Shown here: in pieces, positions 1-5,604 of the stretch | How the letters are laid out: each line of letters starts with the position of its first letter | Numbering within the stretch: the first letter of the stretch is position 1 | From: Bacillota bacterium | GTDB taxonomy: Bacteria; Bacillota; Clostridia; Lachnospirales; Cellulosilyticaceae | Assembly: GCA_023457875.1 (NCBI GenBank) | Contig: JAEXBC010000481.1 | Coordinates: 1-5,639, forward strand | Direction: 5' to 3' | DNA: 5,639 nt | Program-made: the position numbers and the translations under genes | The notes under the pieces: model-generated | Told to the model about the DNA's origin: nothing | The model's input: the letters and a program-made list of their open reading frames with translations, nothing else | Databases searched by the model: none

Positions 1-137
1 GAAAATGTAATGAACTATGGGTGTTTGGTGGAGTAATAAGTAAAGGTATGGCCCGAGAGATTGGTATTGCATCAAAAAGACGAATGAAGATTAAATGGTT
101 CAATGCAAAACTTGAGGAGGTGGATGCTTATGCTTAA
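1..137 (+). CDS. DUF4406/DUF7768-like protein, C-terminal fragment
   Basis: This is the 3' end of a gene cut by the window edge: 44 codons are readable from base 3 to the TAA at 135-137. The peptide contains a C-N-E-L-W-V-F-G stretch, then I-S-K-G-M-A-R-E-I, and ends with K-I-K-W-F. This matches the C-terminal signature of DUF4406/DUF7768 proteins (typically CDE-hW-hFGD-IS-GM-EI, then a lysine-rich turn and I-hhF). Those proteins resemble nucleoside 2-deoxyribosyltransferases and occur often in phage replication modules, but their phage role is not established. The usual aspartate after FG is glycine here. The 3' end overlaps the next gene by 8 bases and carries that gene's ribosome binding site, suggesting one transcript with translational coupling. 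The family call is from memory of the motif, on a fragment only. Confidence 0.66.
   Translation, partial: KCNELWVFGGVISKGMAREIGIASKRRMKIKWFNAKLEEVDAYA
114..120 (+). promoter_or_regulatory. Ribosome binding site that sets the primase start
   Basis: GAGGAGG lies 9 bases before the ATG at 130 but only 3 bases before the in-frame ATG at 124, and it lies after the in-frame ATG at 103. It therefore favours translation from 130. Confidence 0.75.
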
Positions 138-2388
138 CTTCACTCTTTATACAGCAAATTGTGTCGGTAACAGTGCTAACTGCTTATATCCAAATCAATG
201 TGTCATTACCGATAAAGATTCATTTATAGCAGCAACAAAAAATGATCATGTGATGGCTAAGTTTAAAAATGATTATCGAAGTGTAGACAATTTTCTTGAG
301 TCAGATAATGTATCTCTAGATTTAGACAATGACCATTCAGATAACGAGAAAGATTGGCTTACTCCACTTGATGTAGCACTAGCAATGCCTGGTGTTTTCT
401 TTGTTGCTGCCTTTAGTAGAAACCACATGAAACAAAAAGGAAGCAAAACGCCAAGACCAAGATTTCATGTGTTCTTTCCCATAGAGCCAATGACAAATGG
501 CGCAGAATATACGGAACTTAAAAAGAGAATTGCTTTATTCTTTCCGTACTTTGATTCCAACGCACTAGATTGCGCAAGGTTCTTTTTTGGAACAGATGAT
601 GTAGAAGTGGAAATCTATGATGGTGATACAAATATTGTGGATTTTCTTGATACGGATGATTTTGCAGAGTTTAATGCGGCACTAGAAACCGTGCAAGAAG
701 GTAGTCGTAATAGTACCATGAGCCACATTGCAGGAAAACTCATCAAACGATATGGAAATACAGAGGACTCCTATTCCTTGTTTTTAAAGCAAGCGGATAA
801 ATGCAATCCACCACTTCCGGAAAATGAATTAAACGTGATATGGAATAGTGCTACCAAATTTGGCGTAAAGGTGTCATCTGAAGATGGGTATATTCCACCA
901 GAACTATATAACAGCAATTATGAATTAAAGCCTGAAGACTACTCAGATGTTGGACAGGCTACTGTTCTTGCAAGAGAGTATGAAGGTTTGATTCGCTTTT
1001 CCCCATCTACAGATTTTCTTGTTTACAACGATAGCTTTTGGGAGGAATCCAAGCCAAAGTCACAGGGTATATCACAAGATTTAACAGAGCGTCAATTGGC
1101 TGAGGCAGAAGTTGAGATTCAAAAAGCAATGGAAGAACTCATGCAAAATGGTGGAATGGAAATATTGGCATCAGTTGGTGCAAAAAAGGCAGTGCAAATG
1201 TTTAATAAACAACAATCTTGTAGCTTTGATAAGTATCAAGCAGCACTGGAATATAAAAAGTTTGCAATTAAACGTAGAGATTCAAAGTACATTGCGGCAA
1301 CGCTAAAAGAGGCAATCCCAATGTTGGAAATTGAGCAGAATGCTTTAGATGCAGATGAGTTTTTACTTAATACGCCATCTTTAACTTATGACTTAAGACG
1401 AGGACTTGTTTCTCCATTAGAGCATAATCCACAGCATTTTATTACAAAGCAAACAACCGTTGATCCTGATAATGCAGGTAGTGATATATGGGAATCAGCA
1501 CTTAACACCTTCTTTCAAAATGATAAAGACTTAATTTCTTATGTACAACGAATGGTTGGCTTATCTGCAATTGGAAAAGTATATGTGGAGGCTTTAATCA
1601 TTGCTTATGGAGAAGGGCGAAATGGTAAGTCTACCTTTTGGAATGTTATCGCAAGAGTTCTTGGTTCTTATTCTGGGAATATTTCTGCTGATATGTTGAC
1701 CGTTGGATGTCGTAGAAACGTAAAGCCAGAACTTGCAGAGGCAAAAGGTAAAAGAATGTTAATTGCTGCAGAACTAGAAGAAGGGATGCGTTTAAATACA
1801 GCAAACGTAAAGCAGCTATGTTCTACAGATGAAATATACGCAGAAAAGAAATATAAAGCACCATTTTCGTATGTTCCCACACATACCCTTGTGTTGTATA
1901 CCAATCACCTACCAAAGGTCGGGGCGATTGACAAAGGTACATGGCGAAGACTCCTTGTTATCCCATTTGATGCGAAGATTGAAGGTAGTGAGGATATAAA
2001 GAACTATGCAGATTATTTAACCATGCAAGCAGGTGGAGCAGTGCTGTCTTGGGTGATTGAAGGTGCAAGAATGGTAATTGAAGAAAATTACAAAATTGAT
2101 CCTCCAAAGAAAGTGCTTGATGCTATTGAGAGTTACAAAGAAAACAATGACTGGCTTTCTTATTTTCTACTAGAGCGTTGTGAGGTGGATGAATCTTTTG
2201 TTGCAAAATCGGGAGAGGTTTATAACGAGTATCGTATGTTTTGCAACCAAGTGGGCGAGTTTACTCGCAGTACAGCAGATTTCTATACTGCTTTGGAAAC
2301 TGCAGATTTTAAAAGATTTAGAAATGCAAAAGGCAGTCATATCAAAGGTTTAAGGCTAAAAAGCGACTTTTTGCAAGAGGAAGATTAG
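130..2388 (+). CDS. Phage primase-helicase (AEP primase + D5/P4-type SF3 helicase)
   Basis: A 752-residue replication protein expected to make primers and unwind DNA at the phage fork. Numbering is from the ATG at 130, chosen because GAGGAGG sits 9 bases upstream. The N-terminal archaeo-eukaryotic primase domain (about 1-180) shows the metal-binding motif L-D-L-D-N-D (D64, D66), the R-F-H motif at 111-113, and the third motif D-C-A-R-F-F-F-G from D147. A PriCT-1-like segment follows at about 191-244. A D5_N-like region precedes the SF3 ATPase, which has Walker A G-E-G-R-N-G-K-S-T (494-502, K500), a Walker B-like K-R-M-L-I-A-A-E-L-E-E (541-551), motif C ending in Y-T-N (N592), and an arginine-finger candidate W-R-R (R606, R607). 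Length and domain order are normal for the P4-family phage primases, and all key residues are present. It overlaps the previous gene by 8 bases and is followed directly by a candidate origin. Confidence 0.93.
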   Translation: MLNFTLYTANCVGNSANCLYPNQCVITDKDSFIAATKNDHVMAKFKNDYRSVDNFLESDNVSLDLDNDHSDNEKDWLTPLDVALAMPGVFFVAAFSRNHMKQKGSKTPRPRFHVFFPIEPMTNGAEYTELKKRIALFFPYFDSNALDCARFFFGTDDVEVEIYDGDTNIVDFLDTDDFAEFNAALETVQEGSRNSTMSHIAGKLIKRYGNTEDSYSLFLKQADKCNPPLPENELNVIWNSATKFGVKVSSEDGYIPPELYNSNYELKPEDYSDVGQATVLAREYEGLIRFSPSTDFLVYNDSFWEESKPKSQGISQDLTERQLAEAEVEIQKAMEELMQNGGMEILASVGAKKAVQMFNKQQSCSFDKYQAALEYKKFAIKRRDSKYIAATLKEAIPMLEIEQNALDADEFLLNTPSLTYDLRRGLVSPLEHNPQHFITKQTTVDPDNAGSDIWESALNTFFQNDKDLISYVQRMVGLSAIGKVYVEALIIAYGEGRNGKSTFWNVIARVLGSYSGNISADMLTVGCRRNVKPELAEAKGKRMLIAAELEEGMRLNTANVKQLCSTDEIYAEKKYKAPFSYVPTHTLVLYTNHLPKVGAIDKGTWRRLLVIPFDAKIEGSEDIKNYADYLTMQAGGAVLSWVIEGARMVIEENYKIDPPKKVLDAIESYKENNDWLSYFLLERCEVDESFVAKSGEVYNEYRMFCNQVGEFTRSTADFYTALETADFKRFRNAKGSHIKGLRLKSDFLQEED

Positions 2389-2394
2389 CCTTAT

Positions 2395-2410
2395 TATGTA
2401 GGTCTATGTA
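2395..2410 (+). repeat. Inverted repeat, left arm (16 bases)
   Basis: TATGTAGGTCTATGTA pairs with the reverse complement of 2478-2493 at 15 of 16 positions. The 67-base interval between the arms is the AT-rich core. The two arms may be binding sites for an initiator protein, or the base of a long, bulged hairpin. Confidence 0.8.
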
Positions 2411-2477
2411 ACTTATATATATAACTTTTATATAGAGATAAATAAATAATTATATATATAGAGTTATAGAACTAGCA

Positions 2478-2493
2478 TACATAGACCTGCATA
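2478..2493 (-). repeat. Inverted repeat, right arm (16 bases)
   Basis: TACATAGACCTGCATA on the plus strand is the reverse complement of the left arm with one mismatch. Around it GCATAC occurs twice in direct orientation (2475-2480 and 2489-2494), 14 bases apart, so this arm has internal repetition that the left arm lacks. Confidence 0.8.
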
Positions 2494-2527
2494 CCCATAA
2501 AAAACAGCATTGATGGAGGTAGCGAAT

Positions 2528-2812
2528 ATGCGAGAAAAAGAAATAGAACAAAAGCTTGTAAAAGCAGTAAAAGCAGTAGACGGTTTGTGTATTAAGTTTA
2601 CATCTCCTGGTATGGATGGTGTTCCTGATAGATTGGTTCTTATGACGGGTGGGAAACTTGCATTTATAGAATTAAAGGCTACAGGCAAAAAGCCTAGGCC
2701 ATTGCAGATAAAAAGAATGGAGCAATTAAAAAGGTTAGGTTTTCTCTGTTTTGTCCTTGATGATATAGAGTTGATTGGAGGAATGTTAGATGAAATTAAA
2801 AGTCAAATGTGA
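2528..2812 (+). CDS. VRR-NUC domain nuclease
   Basis: A 94-residue stand-alone VRR-NUC protein, a compact member of the PD-(D/E)XK nuclease superfamily. Phage stand-alone forms are thought to act as structure-specific nucleases on replication or recombination intermediates. Visible motifs are an N-terminal glutamate (E7), G-M-D-G-V-P-D-R at 28-35 (D34), the E-L-K catalytic pair at 48-50 (E48, K50) and Q60, all in the expected spacing. The start at 2528 is chosen because GGAGG at 2515-2519 lies 8 bases before it; earlier in-frame starts at 2510 and 2513 precede or overlap that site. The length is normal for the family. Its 3' end overlaps the following HNH gene by 23 bases. In related phages this gene usually abuts a SNF2 helicase, which here lies one gene further on. 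Confidence 0.92.
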   Translation: MREKEIEQKLVKAVKAVDGLCIKFTSPGMDGVPDRLVLMTGGKLAFIELKATGKKPRPLQIKRMEQLKRLGFLCFVLDDIELIGGMLDEIKSQM

Positions 2813-3269
2813 TTTTTGTGGTGAACCTATTAAAGATGTAAAAAAGCATTTAGGTAGAAATAAACATTTTTTCTGTAGTAGAGATTGCTATAAGCAATTT
2901 AAAACAAAAAAGCAAGAAGTTGAATGCGATTGGTGTGGAAATATTTTTTTGAAGAAAGGATCAGATATAAAAAGAAGTAAGCATAATTATTGTTCACAGG
3001 AGTGCTCTAGATCATTTGTAAGATGGACCGGTAAAACAAATCGTTCTCCAAAAGTAAATGGTGTGGAAATTCATAGAGCCATAATGGAGGATTTTATTGG
3101 TAGAGACTTGCATTCGGATGAGGAAGTACACCATATTGATTTTAATCATTCTAATAATAAAATAAATAATCTTGTAATTCTTTCAAAGAGTAAACATGCA
3201 GCTATTCATGCGAGAAGAAAGGAGCGAGATGTTCATGGGAAATTTATTAAAAAAAAGCAAGATGTATGA
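2790..3269 (+). CDS. HNH endonuclease with paired zinc-binding motifs (probable homing endonuclease)
   Basis: A 159-residue protein with two N-terminal CxxC...CxxxC units, C7/C10/C29/C33 and C46/C49/C68/C72, each of which could bind a zinc ion. A C-terminal HNH nuclease motif follows: E-V-H-H-I-D-F (H114, H115, D117), N-N-L (N126, N127) and K-H-A-A-I-H (H136, H140). The tail is lysine-rich. This build, with zinc-finger-like DNA-binding units before a short HNH domain, resembles free-standing homing endonucleases of phages. GGAGG at 2777-2781 lies 8 bases before the ATG. The gene overlaps VRR-NUC by 23 bases and the helicase by 35 (or 8, if the later helicase start is used), so it sits between two genes that are normally adjacent. 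The HNH call is firm. Homing activity and the insertion history are inference. Confidence 0.85.
   Translation: MKLKVKCDFCGEPIKDVKKHLGRNKHFFCSRDCYKQFKTKKQEVECDWCGNIFLKKGSDIKRSKHNYCSQECSRSFVRWTGKTNRSPKVNGVEIHRAIMEDFIGRDLHSDEEVHHIDFNHSNNKINNLVILSKSKHAAIHARRKERDVHGKFIKKKQDV
3221..3224 (+). promoter_or_regulatory. Ribosome binding site for the SNF2 helicase
   Basis: GGAG within AGAAAGGAGCG lies 10 bases before the ATG at 3235 and 4 bases before the ATG at 3229. The ATG at 3262 has no comparable site upstream, so this motif favours 3235. It lies inside the end of the HNH reading frame. Confidence 0.45.
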
Positions 3270-4599
3270 TTATCAAACCTATGCTAGTGAATATATTGTT
3301 AGTCACTCTACAGCTGCTGTGTTTTTGGAATGTGGATTAGGTAAAACGGTAATTACACTAACGGCGATCAATGAGCTTATGTTTAATGAATTTGAAGTAA
3401 GAAAAGTACTTGTTATAAGCCCATTAAGAGTCGGGTTAAGTGTATGGAAACAGGAATGTAATAAATGGGAGCACCTGAAAAACATTAAATGTTCCATTGC
3501 AATTGGAGATGAGAGTAGAAGAATAGAGGCTTTAATGACACAGGCGGATATATACATTATCAATCGTGAGAACGTTGATTGGTTAATTACAAATAGTGGT
3601 CATCCCTTTGACTTTGATATGGTTGTCATTGATGAATTATCTTCTTTTAAATCAGCATCGGCAAAACGATTTAAAAGTTTACTAAAAGTAAGACCAAAGG
3701 TAAAAAGAATTGTTGGACTTACCGGTACACCAAGTAGTAATGGATTAATGGATTTATGGGCAGAGTTTCGATTGCTGGATATGGGAGAGCGACTTGGAAG
3801 GTTTATTACTCATTATCGTAATAACTACTTTGAGCCAGATAAACGAAATGGGCAAATGGTTTTTTCTTATAAACCAAGAGTAGGTGCAGAAGATGCCATT
3901 TATCGATTGATATCAGACATTACCATTTCAATGAAATCAGCAGATTACTTGATAATGCCAGAATGCATTATGAATGAAGTGGTAGTTCAATTATCGGAGA
4001 AAGAGAGAAAACAATATGATTCATTAAAGAAAGATATGATTTTATCTTTAGATGATAGTGAAATTGATGCAGTAAATGCTGCAGCTCTTTCCGGAAAACT
4101 TCTACAAATGGCAAATGGTGCTGTGTATGATGAGGACAGTAATGTGATTTACATACATAACCAAAAGCTAGAGGCACTAGAAGATTTAATAGAAGGTGCT
4201 AATGGTAAGCCAATTTTAATTGCTTATTGGTATAACCACGATTTAACGAGAATCAAAGAGAAGTTTAAGGTTCGTGAAATTAAATCCTCAAAGGATATTG
4301 TGGATTGGAATGATGGAACGATACCAATTGGTGTAATTCATCCTGCAAGTGCGGGTCATGGTTTAAATCTTCAAAGTGGTGGTTCTACTCTTATATGGTT
4401 TGGTCTTACTTGGAGTTTGGAACTTTATCAGCAAACCAATGCCAGACTTTATAGGCAAGGACAAAATGAAACAGTAGTAATTCATCACATTATTACAAAG
4501 GACACAATTGATGAAGATGTTATGCGAGCATTAAAAGCAAAGGAGAAAACACAGTCGGATTTAATTGATGCTGTAAGAGCAGAACTGGAGGTAGAATAA
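3235..4599 (+). CDS. SNF2-type superfamily 2 helicase/translocase
   Basis: A 454-residue phage DNA translocase of the SNF2/DEAD-like group. Numbering is from the ATG at 3235. Motif I is E-C-G-L-G-K-T (32-38, K37), motif II is D-E-L-S (133-136), motif III is G-L-T-G-T-P-S (161-167), motif V is H-P-A-S-A-G-H-G-L-N-L-Q (369-380), and motif VI is Q-Q-T-N-A-R-L-Y-R-Q-G-Q (399-410, R404 and R407). Both RecA-like lobes are therefore complete. D-Y-Q-T-Y-A near the N-terminus fits the Q-motif-like start of this family, whose members often begin close to it, so the ATG at 3262 (445 residues, 8-base overlap with the HNH stop) is a real alternative. It probably acts with the VRR-NUC nuclease in replication or recombination; that partnership is inferred from gene order in related phages. 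Confidence 0.92.
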   Translation: MGNLLKKSKMYDYQTYASEYIVSHSTAAVFLECGLGKTVITLTAINELMFNEFEVRKVLVISPLRVGLSVWKQECNKWEHLKNIKCSIAIGDESRRIEALMTQADIYIINRENVDWLITNSGHPFDFDMVVIDELSSFKSASAKRFKSLLKVRPKVKRIVGLTGTPSSNGLMDLWAEFRLLDMGERLGRFITHYRNNYFEPDKRNGQMVFSYKPRVGAEDAIYRLISDITISMKSADYLIMPECIMNEVVVQLSEKERKQYDSLKKDMILSLDDSEIDAVNAAALSGKLLQMANGAVYDEDSNVIYIHNQKLEALEDLIEGANGKPILIAYWYNHDLTRIKEKFKVREIKSSKDIVDWNDGTIPIGVIHPASAGHGLNLQSGGSTLIWFGLTWSLELYQQTNARLYRQGQNETVVIHHIITKDTIDEDVMRALKAKEKTQSDLIDAVRAELEVE

Positions 4600-5007
4600 A
4601 TGAACACAAAAGAATATTTATCACAGGCATTTCGTCTGAATGAACGAATAAATAGTAAATTGGAACAGATACAATCCTTAAATGATTTAGCCACGAACTG
4701 TTCAGCAGTGATAAGTGATATGCCAAGAAACCCTAATCGTGGTGGATCTCCTATGGCAGATGCCATTATAAAAATTATTAGTCTTCAAGAGGAGATCAAT
4801 GATGATATAGATAAGATGGTTGATTTAAAAAGAGAGTTAGTTAGTGTTGTTAAAGAAGTGAAAGATGTCGAGTGTCAAATTCTTTTAGAACTTAGATATT
4901 TGTGTTTTCATTCTTGGGAAGATATAGCGGTAGAGATGGGATACACAGTAAGAAACATTCACTATCTTCATAAGCAGGCACTTCGATTATTAGTAGTACC
5001 AAAATAA
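4600..5007 (+). CDS. DUF1492 protein, sigma-region-4-like late transcription regulator
   Basis: A 135-residue protein. Residues 1-35 and 60-95 look helical and probably coiled-coil. Between them lies the M-P-R-N-P-N-R-G-G-S-P-M-A-D segment (41-54) typical of DUF1492. The C-terminus (about 104-131) forms a helix-turn-helix like sigma-70 region 4: S-W-E-D-I-A-V-E-M-G-Y-T-V-R-N-I-H. Proteins of this kind, including the ArpU-related group, lie between replication and packaging genes in Firmicutes phages and are thought to activate late genes. The ATG follows the helicase stop with no gap, and GGAGG at 4587-4591 lies 8 bases upstream, so translation is probably coupled. The repeat-bearing promoter just downstream is its most likely target. 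The family assignment is from motif recognition; the target is inference. Confidence 0.85.
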   Translation: MNTKEYLSQAFRLNERINSKLEQIQSLNDLATNCSAVISDMPRNPNRGGSPMADAIIKIISLQEEINDDIDKMVDLKRELVSVVKEVKDVECQILLELRYLCFHSWEDIAVEMGYTVRNIHYLHKQALRLLVVPK

Positions 5008-5010
5008 AAG

Positions 5011-5040
5011 TTTGCACTGTTTTGCACTGTTTTTCACAGG
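5011..5040 (+). repeat. Tandem decamers, probable activator binding sites
   Basis: TTTGCACTGT occurs twice without a gap (5011-5020 and 5021-5030), followed by TTTTCACAGG (5031-5040), which matches it at 7 of 10 positions. The 10-base period places each copy on about the same face of the helix. The third copy contains the predicted -35 element. This arrangement suits an activator that contacts RNA polymerase. Confidence 0.7.
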
Positions 5041-5062
5041 GGTCTGTGTGTTATTATATACT
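5033..5062 (+). promoter_or_regulatory. Candidate late promoter
   Basis: TTCACA (5033-5038, 5 of 6 to consensus) and TATACT (5057-5062, 5 of 6) are separated by 18 bases, giving a predicted transcription start near 5069. It lies after the DUF1492 gene and before the HNH-terminase genes, and overlaps the third decamer. The -10 region is AT-rich (TTATTATATA), so the exact hexamer is uncertain. Confidence 0.6.
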
Positions 5063-5084
5063 TAGGAAAAAAGAATAAAAGACT

Positions 5085-5120
5085 AAGCCTTGTAGGAGAA
5101 ATCCCACAGGGCTTTTCTTA
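5085..5120 (+). terminator. Intrinsic terminator, promoter-proximal
   Basis: The stem is 5085-5097 paired with 5102-5114: 13 positions with one A-C mismatch and one G-U pair, closed by a GAAA tetraloop at 5098-5101. It is followed by a U-rich stretch (TTTTCTTA, 5113-5120, whose first two T's close the stem). It could end the replication-module transcript. Because it also lies only about 16 bases after the predicted start of the late promoter, it would stop that transcript after roughly 50 nucleotides unless read through. Confidence 0.75.
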
Positions 5121-5142
5121 TGTACCAAAGGAGGTGGAGAAA

Positions 5143-5502
5143 ATGCCAAGGAAACCTAAGCGACCTTGTTCACATCCCGGATGTCCTGAACTGACAGAAG
5201 GTCGATATTGTGAACAACACGAAAAACAAGAAAACAAACGCTACGAGAAGTATGACAGAGATCCTGCTGTACGCCGTAGGTATGGTAGAGTGTGGAAACG
5301 TATTAGAGATAAGTATGTGTTATCCCATCCAATCTGTGAGAGGTGCTTGGAGAAAGGTGTTCTTGTACCAACAGAGGAAGTCCATCATAAGTTACCCCTA
5401 TCGCAAGGTGGAACACATGATAAAAATAATTTAATAGCACTTTGCAAAGAGTGTCATGCAAGGATTCATGCAGAAAATGGAGATAGATGGAACACCCGGT
5501 AG
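5143..5502 (+). CDS. Terminase-associated HNH endonuclease
   Basis: A 119-residue HNH nuclease of the type encoded next to terminases in HK97-like, cos-packaging phages, where such proteins assist terminase in cutting concatemers. An N-terminal C9/C14/C23/H26 group (R-P-C-S-H-P-G-C, then Y-C-E-Q-H) may bind zinc. A basic R/K/Y-rich segment follows (32-58, ending R-V-W-K-R-I-R-D-K-Y). The nuclease core has C65/C68, E-V-H-H (H81, H82), N-N-L (N95, N96), and C101/C104/H105/H109 in C-K-E-C-H-A-R-I-H. The core cysteines form a structural zinc site and H82 is the likely general base. The start at 5143 follows a strong AAGGAGGT (5128-5135) by 7 bases. It is unlike the HNH protein at 2790 in domain order, so the two are not recent duplicates. 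Confidence 0.92.
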   Translation: MPRKPKRPCSHPGCPELTEGRYCEQHEKQENKRYEKYDRDPAVRRRYGRVWKRIRDKYVLSHPICERCLEKGVLVPTEEVHHKLPLSQGGTHDKNNLIALCKECHARIHAENGDRWNTR

Positions 5503-5603
5503 GGGAGGTCGAATCTCCGTTATGGGTCCTTTGTGCAACGGGCGTGGGGTCTTACGCAGGAAGAAGGCGAAATCAAAAGGGTAATAAAGGACGGTGAAAT
5601 CAA
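5503..5603. other. GC-rich gap before terminase, candidate cos/packaging region
   Basis: Bases 5503-5560 contain 35 G/C of 58, against a clearly AT-rich background. The stretch has short inverted elements (GGAG 5504-5508 region with CTCC 5515-5518; GCGT 5542-5545 with ACGC 5554-5557). In cos phages of Firmicutes the cohesive-end site commonly lies beside the HNH and small terminase genes. No cleavage site can be read directly. A 20-codon reading frame at 5522-5584 is not considered a gene. Confidence 0.35.
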
Positions 5604-5604
5604 A
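5566..5604 (+). repeat. Short direct repeat before terminase
   Basis: GGCGAAATCAAA (5566-5577) and GGTGAAATCAAA (5593-5604) match at 11 of 12 positions and start 27 bases apart. The second copy runs into the terminase start codon. They could be terminase recognition repeats or chance. Confidence 0.4.

Larger units (their letters stand above)
2389..2527. other. AT-rich intergenic island, candidate replication origin
   Basis: This is the longest non-coding gap in the window (139 bases). Its core, 2411-2474, has 8 G/C in 64 bases. It contains a perfect 12-base palindrome, TTATATATATAA, at 2413-2424, and TATATAGAG twice (2429-2437 and 2455-2463). The core is framed by the inverted repeat listed separately. 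An AT-rich unwinding element bordered by inverted binding sites, directly after the primase-helicase gene, is the usual look of a phage origin. It could instead be a promoter or transcript-processing region for the genes downstream. No clear rho-independent terminator with a U tract is seen here. Confidence 0.45.

Noticed and set aside
103..129. Upstream in-frame ATG codons at 103 and 124 for the primase
   Set aside because: The ribosome binding site at 114-120 lies after the first and only 3 bases before the second; 130 has correct spacing.
1112..1306. 64-codon plus-strand reading frame inside the primase gene
   Set aside because: Fully inside a motif-verified gene, with no recognisable domain.
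1668..1904. Minus-strand reading frame opposite the SF3 helicase motifs
   Set aside because: It is antisense to Walker B and motif C, and its composition looks like a reverse shadow of the real gene.
2555..2580. AAAGCAGTA repeated in the VRR-NUC gene
   Set aside because: It simply encodes K-A-V-K-A-V within an N-terminal helix; there is no sign of a separate function.
2464..2688. Minus-strand reading frame across the origin-like gap and VRR-NUC
   Set aside because: No domain, and it is antisense to conserved VRR-NUC motifs; it is open only because of base composition.
4485..4766. Two overlapping minus-strand reading frames opposite the helicase end and the DUF1492 start
   Set aside because: No recognised motif, and they compete with two well-supported plus-strand genes.
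5011..5040. Tandem repeats considered as a CRISPR fragment
   Set aside because: The units are 10 bases with no spacers and overlap a promoter, so they fit operator sites rather than a CRISPR array.
5210..5434. Alternative plus-strand frame inside the second HNH gene
   Set aside because: The overlapping frame carries a complete HNH motif and a strong ribosome binding site; this one has neither.
5522..5584. 20-codon basic mini-frame between HNH and terminase
   Set aside because: Very short, poorly spaced from GGGGAGG, and located where packaging DNA is expected; no evidence that it is translated.
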